Source: Aphelocoma coerulescens (Eukaryota > Chordata > Aves > Passeriformes > Corvidae). From it: a stretch of 64,000 nucleotides of DNA. This document shows, piece after piece, positions 1 through 13,290 of this stretch (positions within the stretch are counted from its first letter, which is position 1; the number at the start of each line of letters is the position of its first letter). Both the position numbers and the translations under genes were made by a program. The stretch spans positions 89,140,004 through 89,204,003 of the forward strand of contig NC_091015.1 in assembly GCF_041296385.1 (NCBI RefSeq). Reading direction: 5' to 3'. The notes beneath the pieces were generated by a model, which searched no databases, was not told where the DNA came from, and saw nothing but the letters and a program-made list of their open reading frames with translations.

Positions 1-1243
1 AATAAATCTCAGTAGACAGAGCAGATGAAAATGGTGTCGATGGGCATAATCAATTCAGAGATCTGAGGAACTCTGAATACTGTCTGTTGACAAAAAAATA
101 AGGGTAAAGTTAGAAAAAAATGGTGTGTATATCTAATGGAATTCATCCAGCCACAGGGTTTGGGAATTCACTATAGAAAAGGCACATAATTAATTATGCT
201 TCAATCCTTGACCTATTTTATGTCAGCAAACCACTAATGCTTATGTTCATGCTAAGCCCAGAAATAAAAGTAATGCTGTGTCAGCTTTCAGGGTGAAAAA
301 CACTATTTTTTTGTTGCCTCCGTGAAAGTGTGTCTAACTACCTCCTAAGGCTAAAGCCAATAGGAAGGTTAAACTGTGATCTGTTCTTATTATTCATTAC
401 TCAGGCTTCTCTGAACTAGAAATGCATAAGGTTTACACCAAATAAATCTAACCATCTCCAGGCCTATTTGCAAAGTAATTCAGGATTTCCTCCAGTACTG
501 CCTTAAGGTTTGCCTGGTGCAAAAGTCTTAAAGATGGAACTCCTTCTGGACAATCTGACTTAAGACCAAAGAAATGTCATTTTAGATGTTAAACCTGAAG
601 TCATACAGCAGAGCACAAAATGGTTTAATAGGTCTTTCAGCAAGTCTTCCAGCTAGTGGAGGTAGCTAAACTCCTGAGAACCTGAGCAACACTCTAGTCC
701 AGGCCAGCTGTGTCTCAGAACAAGGCACAGTCTATCTGCTTTTGCTCTCCTCTGTGTCATCTTGAACTAAGTATTGCAGAGTGTTTCCCCCATCTCAATA
801 AAATAATGAGCTTTATCCATCATTCATGGATAATTCTGGTTATGAACAAACTTCATGAGAGGAATCACAGCAGACCCCCAGCCACACGTCAGAAACTGCA
901 AGGTATTTTGTGACTTGTGAACGGTACAGTCAGCTTAGCACAAGCCTGCCTGTAACAGAAAACCAGGGGAGAAATATTTCACATTAATTCTCTAATAAAA
1001 CTAGAAACTCTTGGGAATAGCAGACATTCTTTTCTTGTCCCTGATTTTATGCTAACAGTGGTATATCTATTATATTTGTAATTTGTGAACTATCTTATTC
1101 TAAATTTGCTGCAATATAATTATCATTCAGTTTTCAAGGACAGTTTGGACCCACAGTTACTACTCTTCAGCTATCTTCCTGACTAAGAAGAAGACTCTTA
1201 GTAATAAATATTTAACTATGATATGCTGTTGGAACTTTGGGGT
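1..1243. other. Unique non-coding DNA
   Basis: This AT-rich stretch has no recognisable repeat or gene. The only open frame above 60 codons (710-913, plus) has no family resemblance and no supporting splice or codon signal that I can see. Confidence 0.6.
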
Positions 1244-1666
1244 TGTCCTGGTTTTGGCCAGGACAGGGCTAATTTTTTGCAATATCCAGGCAGTGATGTG
1301 ACCAGGACCCTAATGGTATTTGATACTAAGGGACTATTTCTTGCTTCCAAGGAGAAAGGCTTTCCTTCCAGTGGGGAAAATGTCTTTCTGCAGCTGGGAG
1401 AGATGTCTGGTATTTGTTTATTGTTGTGGGGTCCAGGGTAAGCATTTTTGCATGTGTATAATTCTCTTTTTTGTATACTTTTTTTATTAACATTGTTGCT
1501 GTTACTGTCCCTTTTTTATCTTATTGCTGTGTCCAATAAATTGTTCTTATCTCAACCCATGATCTTTGCCTTTTGTGCTTCCAGTTGCAGGGAGAGGGAG
1601 AAGTGAGCATCACTGTGGTTTTAGCAGGAGCCCTAAACAGGAGAAAACCCTCGCTAAACCACATCG
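1244..1666 (+). mobile_element. Solo LTR of an avian endogenous retrovirus
   Basis: The unit opens with TGTCCTGGTTTTGGCCAGGA and closes with CTAAACCACA followed by three degenerate bases, which is the start and end layout of a large group of avian ERV LTRs. A poly(A) signal AATAAA lies at 1535-1540. It is followed by TTGTTCTTATCTCAACCCAT, a run typical of these LTRs just downstream of the signal. The flanks GGGGT (1239-1243) and TGGGT (1667-1671) agree at four of five bases, as expected for an aged 5-bp target duplication. No internal retroviral sequence lies on either side, so this is a solo LTR left by recombination. The 72-codon open frame at 1223-1441 overlaps it and is not a gene. Family membership rests on memory of avian LTRs. 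Confidence 0.75.
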
Positions 1667-4600
1667 TGGGTACAGAGGAATGTGCCATGAGAGAAAAGAC
1701 AGCTAGAATTTAAACTGTTGTAAGTTGGCTTTGTTTACCCTGAGAAGTAAATCCAGGTTAAGTAAAACATGTCAGTTATCACCACTTCCAATATCAGCCT
1801 TTAGGGTCTTTGGAGATACTACTACTAAGTCTTCTAACATTACCATTTAATGTATTGCTGTACAAATGAATCTACATTTTTCCAGATTTCTTTTTTCCTG
1901 ATCACTTCCACAGTGATGTATCTCTACATATCTGTATGCAGCACAAAGCTGTAAACTTAAGAACAAATATATTTATAATAACTGAAAAAAACTCCCACAT
2001 ATATTTATAGAGAATTGGTGAATATCAAAAGTCAAGTCTCAGTGGATTTTCTATTTCAAAACTCTTTTAAAAACAGTTTTTCATTAAAAGAAAATATTCA
2101 CCTCTTTAATAAAGATTTATTCACACAGATCGAAAGAGTTTTTCATTGTGTCAGTTGCAAATCTCACATTTAATTCAGCAGAAACCCTGCAATCTAAGCA
2201 GCAGGCTACTTTTAAAAGATGTGGGAAGAGCAATAAATTTGGAATAAAAAAATCCAAATGTTTTTAAATAAAATATGATAATGAAGTTCATTTTTAATTA
2301 AAATATTCTTCTATACTCTCATGACGGGCATCAAGTTGACAATTCACAAGAAATTAGAATATTAAATGGAAAGACAAAACAATAAGCAAAGATCTTTTTT
2401 AAGTGACTCAAAGGTACATTTTCATTTTAACACATTTCCTACTGATTTCTTGGTACACATTTCACTGAGGTGTGTAGTAAACAGACTTAAAATATGCCTA
2501 AAGCAGGAATACAGGATCTGTCACCTTAGCTAACTCTTACAAATTTAACAAAAATGTTTTTAGTTGCTACTCTGACAATCTTCACATCATTCTTAAAAGC
2601 AAAAGGAGGACACAGAGAGAGTGAGAAAGTAGGAAAGAAGAGAGGGAGCCAACAAATATTTTGAAGGGTTTTTGAGGAAAGTGCACTATGCCAGAAAATG
2701 TACTACAGAAAATAAGACAGGCACACAGATCTCTGCTGGTGTATGTGGTGAAGGCCCTCACAGGAAGACTCCCAAAGCCAAGCCTAGAAACTGCAAGTCA
2801 TGGTAACATCACTTCTTTTGACTGCTACTAACATTTCTGGACTCCAGAGCTTTCACTGCAAGCCCTTATCACATGAATTTGCTTATTTTCTGGAGAAAAT
2901 TGACTAAGGTTATAACATGTGCTCTTTTAAAAGCAGATCTGGCAATAGAAGTTGCTTGCTCTTCAATTTAACACAAGCTTCTCTTGTTGCCTTTCAGGCA
3001 GGAAAAAACAAAAATATAAACAAGGTAAATATGTAACCTCCAAGACCGCTTTGCCTTCCTGTCACTTTGAATTCGCAGAGTTCATGGGCTGGATGCTACA
3101 ACGTTTTGAAGAGATCTAGGCCTTCAGTTGAAATAACAAATACTCCCACTCTCAAATGCTGAAATCTGAGAGTCATTCCCCATGGGAAACTCAAGTAGAT
3201 AAAAACTCTCCCCAGACTCTATCTTCTAGTCATTCTTCAAAATAGGGTGCACAACCCACATTTTGAAGGTCAGGTGTTGGAATTAAAAAGAGGTCTGTAT
3301 GGGCTCTGATTTATCTAAGAAAGGACAAGGTTCTAAAGTATGTTTATGCCACACACTGGATCAAGAACAGGCCATGCATTCAGTGGTAGTTAAGCATTGC
3401 TGTTCCCAGCTGTCTACGGCATTGCCCAGGGCAGAAAACAACAGCAGGAAGTGATTTGTGTCCATGCTTCCGCCACTCCTGGGCCTTTGCTTGAACCACC
3501 TGTGGAGGTGAGTTGCTCTAAAACAACAGCTAGAAACTGGAGCATGGAAAGTGTAAATACAGATTGTTTTATACTGAGTGTGTGCTCAGAACAGTAACCA
3601 CCAGCACAGAGTGTCAGTTCCAAACAGTAATGCCTGAAAAGGACGCTAGTGGTGGATGTACATCAGAACCCTTTATTTTTCTAAAAGACTGGGGATTGGC
3701 TCCATTTTTTGCATTTAACTTAGGAAGAAAGGTTATTGAAATTAAGCTTTAATAAAGTCCAAGGTTAGGCAAGTATGACTAGACTAGCTACTATTTCAAT
3801 AGTAATTTCTCCATAATGTTTTTCTCTGACTAAACCAAAAATCCCTACTCTGGACAAGGATTTAACTTTGATCCCTAGAGTAATTACCTTCCTCAGGATG
3901 TTCCTGTTGATCTGTTGACTCCTTTACTGATAGACCAGCAGACAGAAGACAGTCCACTTTGAATAAATGTCATTTCTCCTGCCCAACAGGGATTTCAGTA
4001 TGAACTTATTCCTCACTCTCATGTTCCCACTGAAATACCACCCTTGCAACTGCTTCAAGTCAGGGCCTTCTGGGATCTGGCATTTTGGTTTGGGTTTTTT
4101 TAAAAGGATAGAGGGAAAGGGTCATCACAGCTTCTTTTCTTCAGTTTCTGGAGTCTGAAATTACCAACCAGGGTGAGGAACTAGAAGAGGAGGTCAGCAG
4201 AGAAACTTGGGAGAAGGGGTAGTGGGCATAGCAAGAACGGCAGAGGAAAGGCTCGGTCAGGAAGTCCTACTACATGAAGACTGTGAGGAGTAGGTCAAAA
4301 GAAGAAAAACTACAACAATTGTCCACTCTGAATGATCTGAATGCTCTAGGCTGAAGATATTATGTCATCATTTTCAGAGAATGACTGTAATAAATATCTT
4401 GTTGCAGAGATGCACAAAATCTGTATCACTGTTGAGCATAATTCTGCCAGACACTTTGCAGCAATTAAAACAGTAACTGTTGTTTCATAGCATCCACACA
4501 ATGCAGAAGAGATCATATAAACTGATTTCACAGAAACATTTCATCTGAGTACTAGAAACATCTGATTATTGTTAAAAATGCACTATATATTTATAAGCAA

Positions 4601-7600
4601 CATTCCAACTAAAACCAAATTACACAGAAGTGGAAGGATCAAAAATCCATTTACACAAAAGGAACAACACTAACTATAGTCAATAACTGGCTAATCATGA
4701 AGTAGATGATGTCATTAGGAATAAAGAGAGGATTAGGTACATATCATTTATTATCCCATTTACAAATAGTTTATGAATAACTAAGAAATTTTTAATAACA
4801 TTCTGAGCGTGTCACAATCATTGATAATATCTACTATAGCTGGTTATAAGCAATGCATTTTTATAAATTATTTATGGATTTCTAGGACTGTGGAATTGCA
4901 TTTGATTAAAATTCTGCTGGGTCTATTAATGACGTGTTGCAAATAATTTATAAAACCTTAATGCAAAGTTTTATAAATATTTATTTTGTCTTTTAAGCTA
5001 CTGTCCTTATTCTTCATATTATGGTTAAATCAATATGTGAAGAAAATTAATGGAAATTACTATTGCAGAAAGCATATTTTTGCCAAACATCATTTTTCAA
5101 GAAAATACTTGTGCTTAAAGACTGAAAATCAAGATTATAATTACTTCAGATTGCAAAGTGCCTTATGCTACTAATTTACTTTATCAGGTTACTTTATGTG
5201 CCAAATTCTCTGTTTGGACACCTTCTCTGTTGGTGCACTACTGTCAGAAACAGCTATAAAATGAACCATGGCATTGAAACAGGAAAAACACCAAATCTGA
5301 AATGGTGCCATAGCAAAGCAAATTCCGGTGCCTTTAATTCATTCTCCCTTTCAGACTCAGATCTGCTTCCAGACTGCTCATTTATGATGCAAATGTGTCC
5401 TACCTTTGTAGTTTTATTGAATTTCTGACAATTGCATGCAGCCTAAAATCTGATCACTTGCTTGTACATATGTTGCAAAGGGATGATTTAAGTCACCTTG
5501 AAATTTCATCTCTGCTTCTCATAGGCCTTAATTGTATATGTGCTTGTCTTCCTCCCATGTACTATCTTCTGTGCTGAATATTTAGTTATTTTACCCTTTA
5601 AACAATGAATTGGTGACCTGCTGTAAAGAAAATAAAACTCACTGTTTAAGCATTTACTCAAAACCTGACTTGAAATAAAGGGTTTTTATTTGCTTTTCAG
5701 TATTCTGAAAAAGTTCAGCAACTAAAATATTGAGAACTTTTCTAGTCACTGTTGAGGAATGATCCTTTATTCGTGTCCCTGTCATCTTTCTTCTAATAGG
5801 GTCCCTTCATTGATATCTGTATGACCTTTTGTATTTTCACTGTCTTGGGGTATTTGAAGGGACACAGTGACTGAACTCATACTTGTGTTGGTTGTACTTT
5901 GCTGACCTCCACTATGCTGAAAATCAACAGCTTTACCAAACTCTGTTTTTCCCTCTCCCAGGAATAAAGGAACTAGGCTGATTCAAGGTATTATTAAAAA
6001 AAAAAAAAACCAAACAGGGAAGATGTGTGAATTTCTTAGCCATTTCTTTCGTTTCTATAGACTAGAGGGCTGCATCCCTCCCATATACCAGCACCAAACA
6101 TCTGTCATTCAGACTACCAATACACATCTCTTCTGTGGAAAAGATTTCACAATAGGCAGGACTGGCATAGCATTTCCAAGTGAAAGGCTTTTGACGTTTC
6201 TCTAACCCAACTATTTTGGATGAAAACATAGAAAAACCTAAATCCCTCTTATCTGTCCTTAAAATGACCAGCCAAGCCATTGTGTTGCTGCGCAATCACA
6301 TTTTCAGTCTAAACAAGCCATGTGCAAAGTGCTCCATCAGGAGTCTCATTCCAAAGGTACATTCTAAAGAATGTGCCCTGCCAGCCCGGTGCTGTTGGTT
6401 CTCTGGTATCAACTATTTGGCAGCTCACTGTTTGCACAGTATAGTCTGGTTTCTGCTTGGAGACAATACCTGCTGTAGTCAGACTACTTACTCTGTAAAT
6501 AGAAACAAAATTCCCCAAGGGAACTGAGGCAGTGACAACACTTTGCTTCTAATTATATGGCTCAATTAACCACTTCTGACTGTTTCAGATTTGATCCAGT
6601 TTATAATAATTCCATTATTAATTCAATCTTCTCCACACAGACAGCTTACAATGCCCATGCAAAAACCTGTTGTATAAAGTGAAATAATGACTTAAGACTA
6701 ATAATTGATAAGGTATCATGCAGGGTATTATCAGCTTGCAATCTGGCAGTTTCATTAATCTACATCTTACACAGACTTTTGTTACCTTTGCTTCTGGGAG
6801 TTTCCATCTAAAAACTCATTAGGCCTATGAGCATGGCATACCCAAACATTAAAGCTGATTAAATAGAATACCCTATTTTCCAGGTCTCTTTTCTTTGTAT
6901 GGGAAACAACTTATTAAAGCCTATCCTGGTGAGAAACTCCATAAACATGATCCTGCTCTAGTACTAAGTCCCACATTTCTGAAGATAATCCAGCCTCTCT
7001 GAACACAGGCTCTACTGAACACAGCCCATGAGTTTTACATAAAAGCATGTTATCCTTCAAGTGGCTCAACTCTACCTCAAGCTATTTTGCTACATGTCTA
7101 GGAAAAAGTGGGCCAAGTGCTGGGACTGTGAACTGCCTGAGTAACTCTGAAAAAGAACTCAGCCATTTAGGCCATTCTAGTCAAGGCAATGACACCTATG
7201 GGAGTTTTCAAATATTCCTGGGAGTCTATTTCAGTTTTATTTCAATTAGGGATTAAAGAGGCTACTTGCATCTTTCTGCCTCTAAGTATTTTTCAAAACC
7301 GGCCACTAAGCCATGCAGCCTAAAATCCTGAATATTTTTGTCCCAGAGCCATAATTCCTCACTAAGCCTTGGACTGGTTGATCACTGTTCCCATGAGTTT
7401 TTTTACCAAATAATGACATATAGAACATAATTCAAAAAAAATCAGCTCACTTAAAGAAATATGATGTTCTCATTGCTGCACCTCAATCCTCACTTGCAAT
7501 AACTTCCTACTGATATAATTGGAAGAATCTTTCTTTCCTTTATCTTGAAAAAGAGTATGAATAAAAACAGACAGGTCTTAACTTTATTTGCAAGAGATAA

Positions 7601-9051
7601 AAAAACTCTACAAAAAATAAAGTTGAGAACACATCTCAATCCCTCACCTCAAATTTTTATTTATGTGTTTACAAAAAATACATTGTTCTTTCTAATCTTA
7701 TGAGTTATTCATTAAATACTCTGCAGGACAGTGAGATGATTAATTTTTTAAAAAATGGAGAACAACCATTTTATTTTTCCTATGTTGAAATATGTTTTGT
7801 TTATTCCATCCATTTAGCCATTTGAATACTGAAGAAGTATTCAACACAGCATAGCCAGAAGAGCCAGAATGAATTTCTGGACTTTATTTCAGGCATAAGA
7901 TGAAAGTTCAATCTAGCTCAGAAGATGCATTTAGCTATTTCTGATTGTTAAACATCCGCTTGTTCCTGCCTACTAAATAATAAATTTGGTTACACCCTGC
8001 AATGGTTGAAGAAAGTCCCTCTTCATACTTCTATTGTGACATTTCACAGGATCATGGGAGCTGCATACACCCTTTTTTTTTTGTATCTTCCTATAACTAA
8101 AAATACATTAAACCAAAATAATCATTGCAGGCAGCTTTTTAAGCTATCTTGAAAATTAGTCCACTATTGAAGTTATTTTGCTTAACACAGTATTTTCACC
8201 TTTTCCTCCATCTGTTTGAACGCAATTATGTTAAAAGGTCTGTGTTACAACAAAACCATCAGAAACATTTACTTACTTGTAAGGTTATTCTGAATTTTAA
8301 TGACGTTAATGTATACCTTCCATTAAACTCAGACTTTGGCATAGGCTGGACCAGTCCAGGTTCATAAGCACATGTTTTTAAAAATCAGTACATAAAACTG
8401 CCTATCCAGAGAAATTCTTTGGGTCTGAGATGGTATCCTACAGAGTTGTTCCTCCCCATGCTTCTCCCCAGGCTTGGTATCATGAGCAGATTCATTATTA
8501 CAAAGAAGCCTTCAGGCAAGGATCTGGTATTCAGCTTTGAATAAAATCTAAGTTCTGCAGCAAGGCCCCAGATCTCTCATCTAAGATCAATTTCAGTAAA
8601 TTACTATCCTGAAAAACAATTCACTGAGCATTCCTTATGATTTCTGCCACTGATGACAAACCCTGCATCTCTCCCGGTGTATATCAACACAGTTACACAG
8701 AAACAGAATGGCATCTCTAGAAAACAGCAAATCTTTGAGCCTTATTTTCTCTACTTTCTCTCTACTTTGAAAGGAAGAGATTTTCTGTAGTATAAAATAA
8801 TGATTATTTGAACCAGGTCAGAAGACATTGAAGACAGCAGGGAGACATTTATGTTATTGAGGAAATTAACAGGGCAGCTTAGAGTTATGGGATCAAAACG
8901 CATTAAACGGCCTCCAACGTTGACCCTCAAAAATTTAAAAACTATTAAATCTCTGAATGGACACTAACCACCAAAGACATCTCCTAGTTATTATTTCAGT
9001 TATATGGTGCCAAATAAGACATTAGTAAAACATCAGTCCTCAGATGGTTCA
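1667..9051. other. Unique non-coding DNA with short simple runs
   Basis: No gene, LTR or CR1 copy was recognised here. The sequence is AT-rich, with short homopolymers such as the A run near 5996-6009. Open frames of 60-103 codons occur on both strands, and some overlap on opposite strands at 6.0-6.5 kb. None resembles a known protein, and none is flanked by a convincing exon structure. Confidence 0.55.
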
Positions 9052-9562
9052 TGACTGGGGTTTTCATGGACACAGGAGGAAAAAGCATGCAAAACTGTGG
9101 ACATTTTATGACGTGGATCACAGTTCTATGGAAAGGATAAGGGATGCAACATACTCCTCTGCACGACTCAGAGATAACTCCCTCCGGACTATCTTCTGTT
9201 AATGAGCCTAATCAACACTTGGCCTCATTACCCCATTGTGAGATGCTCCACACAGAGGGAGGAACCAAGCATCCATCGTGGATATAATCTGGGACTCTGA
9301 ACACCAGAGACTCTCTTTCCACTGGATTTCCAGAGGACAGGAGCTACACAGCCACCACTGGACTTTCTGAGGAAGAGCAGACCCCTTCTACTACAGGATC
9401 ACCACTTCAGAGGACTGCTACCACCACCCTGCCTAACAGGGACTCAGGTTGTATCTTGACTTTGTCAGTGTTTTCTTTTACTTTCTTTTCCTTTTCTTTA
9501 ATTTCCATTTAATTGTTATTCTGACTTGGTGCCTCCCACTGGTTTATTTTCAAACTAGCACA
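9052..9562 (+). mobile_element. Probable solo LTR, boundaries approximate
   Basis: The segment begins TGACTGGGGTTTTC and ends TTTTCAAACTAGCACA, so its ends are roughly inverted and carry TG and CA. The 3' part has a long pyrimidine-rich run (about 9470-9510), then ACTTGGTGCCTCCCACTGG and the terminal CAAACTAGCACA. This resembles the 3' end of a group of avian ERV LTRs that finish in a 'cactggtttcaaaccagcaca' pattern. The middle is compositionally distinct from its flanks, with many CAGAGGA- and CACCACT-type words. I see no clear AATAAA and no matching target duplication (left GTTCA, right CTGCC). The exact 5' edge is therefore uncertain. Confidence 0.5.
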
Positions 9563-12500
9563 CTGCCTTACCAAAGCAAAGGCCTTAGCTTTGAAAAACA
9601 CATTTGAAAAATTCAAAACAGACTTAAGTCATGTTTAAATAACTAAATTCTATTACTTTTATCTATTCAGCAAAACATTACCCTGAAGAATATTGATTCT
9701 TGTTAGGAATTGTTGCATTGTGAGAGTTTGTGCCACCTGTTTAGCACAGAAGGGGAATTGTGAGCAAGCAAGTTAACAAACCTGTTTTTTCTAAAAATAT
9801 ATGCAGGTAGATGGTTATTAACTTCTTTTTTTATGTTATTTTAATTCAGTTTTATTGTCAAACTATTCATGTCACTAATGTCCCTAACAGGAATAATTCT
9901 ATTACTGGGTCATGACTAATTTGCAAACCCAGGAAGAAAAAAAGTCACCTTTTAAATCAAAATCATAAATGCTAAATGTGAAGACATTTAAAAACATTTT
10001 AAGAAATATTTATCAGAAAATCAAGGCTCCAAAAAATCATTAATTGTGGAAGAAATGAGCAAATCAATATGCCAAAGTTTGAGTAGAAGTTAAGGTCTAT
10101 AGTGCAGAGAAGTCCAGCAAGACCAGGTTTTAGCCCCCTGTCATGAGGCAACAGGTTGAATCAGTCCTTAAAGTCATACAAAAAGTGAGAAGACATTACC
10201 TGGGAATCAGAAGGGGGAGCCATGGTTTGATCCCAAGTCATATTGATATTATTTAACAGCATTTTTTTCCCTCATAAAGCATCAACTGAAAAATTGTTAA
10301 CAAAATATCTGTGTCAAAAATGAAACACTGATTCTTGTCAATAAATTAGAATGTTGCCCAAGCATGGCCTACACTGCCTATTTAACCTGTGTATAACACT
10401 GTCATTTCTTTTCCACCCACATTCATGCTTTGGTCTATCAACTTCTTTTTCTCATTGTGTTTGACAATGATCTTAAAAGGACTACAGTTTCTCAACAATA
10501 TGTATGAAGGGATTTGACCTCCTGGGAAAGGACATGGCAAAATAAACAAAAGAAAGCAGAAATGGGACTTCTAAATTATTAACATTCAAGCACAATTCAG
10601 CCCCCAGTAATGTCCATAAAGTACCACAGAGAGTTACATCCAGAAAGGAATGAAATTAAAGTAATGGTTTTCTAACTCTGATAAAAGATTAAAAGATGTT
10701 AATCAGGACAGGTTGCTCAAAACGCACAAGCTTAGTTTCAGAGGCTACAGACAGAAATTCTGCAGGTATAGGGAGATATAGTACTTTAGAGGCATTGAAA
10801 TACTTGGTTATGGTTTTCTATTCCCTTGCTCTTTTGATATCTCATTAGCAATGCTGAATAACTATCAGACTATGTGCAAGCCTCTCCTGTATGCTCTCTT
10901 GCTATTTCATTAAAGTAATTTTGTATAGGTTTCCTAATTTCCATAGTAAATTAAAACTATTTTTTAAGCAAGCTTTTTTTATGAGGACTGAAGTTAAATT
11001 TTGATGCTTAAGTTACCACACCTGCAATCTCATCTATTAAAGACAAGCAAGATAGTTTGATTTATTCAATCAGTCCACCTTTGATAGTACAGTTTAATTT
11101 GAACTCTACTTCCAAAGTCTCCTTTTGAACAAGCCCCCAGCAGAAAAAATAACCGAGTTCGTCAGAAACGGAATATTTTTCAAGTTACAGCTCAGCATCT
11201 AAACAGGGGAGAATTAATAAGCCAAAAATAACGTTAAGAAAACAAATTATTTTCATAAACCTTTAAGGGGCAAAACTCATCCTAAAAGGATCCATCTTGT
11301 ATAGTAACAGAACCCCGTATGAACATCATATGTGTACAGATACAGCTGTTCACAGTTCAAGAAAAACATAGGAAATTATGTTAGATCTAATTTGAAGCAG
11401 TGCAGAAGGTCAAACAGAGAACAAAAATTCATCTTCCATGCTAGAGGCAGGACTTAAAGAAGATAAAGGCACTATTAAATTCTCTATGCTCAACACAGAC
11501 CTGATTTCTTCCCAGGATTGGTTGTCATCATGAAATCTGAAAATCAAGGCAGATCTTGAACAGGTTTGATAGCACTAAATTCTCAAGGACCCTTCACTCC
11601 AACACAGACTAGGTCAGATTAAGTCAAACCAAACTTGTGTTGTCAAAGCTGGAGTTCAAAGGACACTGATCCTAGAAGTGTAAGACATATATAAGCTGTT
11701 CATGTGAATTCAGGCAGCGATGGCTGCACACCCTATCAGAAGCCTTCTTGTGAAGCCTCCAGTTGGTTCTCTGCTTCTACTCACTAGCTGGGGATAGGGG
11801 AGGCATGTTCTGAAGGTCAAATACATTATATGAAAGATCAGACTAGGAGAAGGGAGGAGGAACACTAGCACTACTACATCCATTAAAAGCTAACAAAATC
11901 TGCTGAAGGCTTTTGTCGGGAGATAGGAGTGGGCATTCTCTTCAGGGCTCTAACAAAGACCTAAAGGCTCTTTGGCTGATCTGTGGTATGGTTTTCACTA
12001 GCAACAAATTATCAGGCTATACAAGGGGTTGCAAGGATATTACTCAGTCCTATTTGCTATAATATGTGCAGAAAATAGATGATATGTTTTAAATAGAAAA
12101 TTACTAGGTTTTTATGATTTTTAGGGTTTTTGTATTATGGTGTTCACTACAATGCCTGAATGCTTGAGAAAAGAAGAATTTACCTTCACATTTCTACTTC
12201 CAGGAAAAGCGATGAAGTTTTAAAGACAGCAAGGCTTAACCAGTTTAGAGGTTGGCAGGAAAACCTTTACAGGAGCACTACCTTGAGAAAAGTAGTATCT
12301 GTTTCTTCAGGACCCTTATCATTCTTACAGCTATTTCTGTACCCGAGTTTCAGTTTCCAATGGATCCAGTAGCAGCTGTGTATGTTTAGAACTTTCTTTG
12401 AAACTCTGGCTTATAGTAAACAGCAATAAGTTCAACTTGTCACAACCAAGAGAATTTTTTTACATAGCACCCAACTGCTTTATTCTAGCAATATTTTTTT

Positions 12501-12798
12501 TATCCCTGTGAGCCCTTCCCTCATTGAATGTAAGCCCTTCCCTCCATGTTTGATGTAAGCAACACTTGAATTTCTGCAGCAATAAATGAAGCCTAGTCCA
12601 TACTCAAAGATGATAAATCATAAATTATAATTTTAAATACCAATTAAATTCTTATTCCTTTATATGATTTCTAATTTATAAGAGGTAAAGTATATTTAGT
12701 CTGCAGCAAATATCCTTCCATAGAGCCATCCATACAGCTGACTGAAAGAGGCAGAGCCTAACAGAAAAAAAGTGTCATCACATTGTTAAAAGATAGAT
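9563..12798. other. Unique non-coding DNA
   Basis: I see nothing I can assign. The stretch is AT-rich, with poor open frames (one of 70 codons at 12160-12372) and no recognisable repeat. Confidence 0.55.
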
Positions 12799-13290
12799 GA
12801 TATCACAGAGTTGCAGAACGGTCAGGTTGGAAGGGACCACAATGGGTCGTCTGGTCCAGCCTCACTGCTTGAGCAGGGTCATCCTAGAGCACACGGTACA
12901 GGATTGTGTCCAGCTGGTTCGTAAATATCTCCAGCGAGGGGGACCCCACAACCCCTATGGGCAATCTGCTCCAGTGCACAGGCACGCACACAGTAAAGTT
13001 CTTCCTCATGTTCAGGCGGAACTACCTGCAAATCAATTTCTACCCATTGCCTCCTGTCCTGTTGCTTGGCACTACTGAGAAGAGCCTGGCAGCATCCTCT
13101 TACCATCCTCCCTTCTGATACTGACAGACATTGATGACATCCTGTCTTAGTCTTCTTCTGACTGAACAGGCCCAGCTCTCCCATCCTTTCCTCTTATAAG
13201 AGGTGCTCCAGTACCTTAATCATCTTTATTACCTTCTGCTGGACCCACTCCAAGAGCTCCATGTCTCTGCTGCCATCTCTACTGTGAAGT
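12799..13290 (-). mobile_element. CR1 LINE 3' fragment
   Basis: Read on the minus strand, this is the 3' untranslated end of a chicken-repeat-1 LINE. On the plus strand it appears as ATCACAGAGTTGCAGAACGG, then GTCAGGTTGGAAGGGACCAC, GAGCAGGGTCATCCTAGAGC, CACACAGTAAAGTTCTTCCT and finally TTCTGCTGGACCCACTCCAA, in the order expected for CR1. It is 5'-truncated, as most CR1 copies are, and carries no intact protein. Open frames that overlap it on both strands (12797-13184) are repeat-derived. Wording such as CACACAGTAAAG links it to the copies at 14.8 and 22.4 kb. Confidence 0.92.

Noticed and set aside
12797..13184. Overlapping 93- and 101-codon frames on opposite strands
   Set aside because: Both lie in or across the non-coding 3' UTR of a CR1 element.
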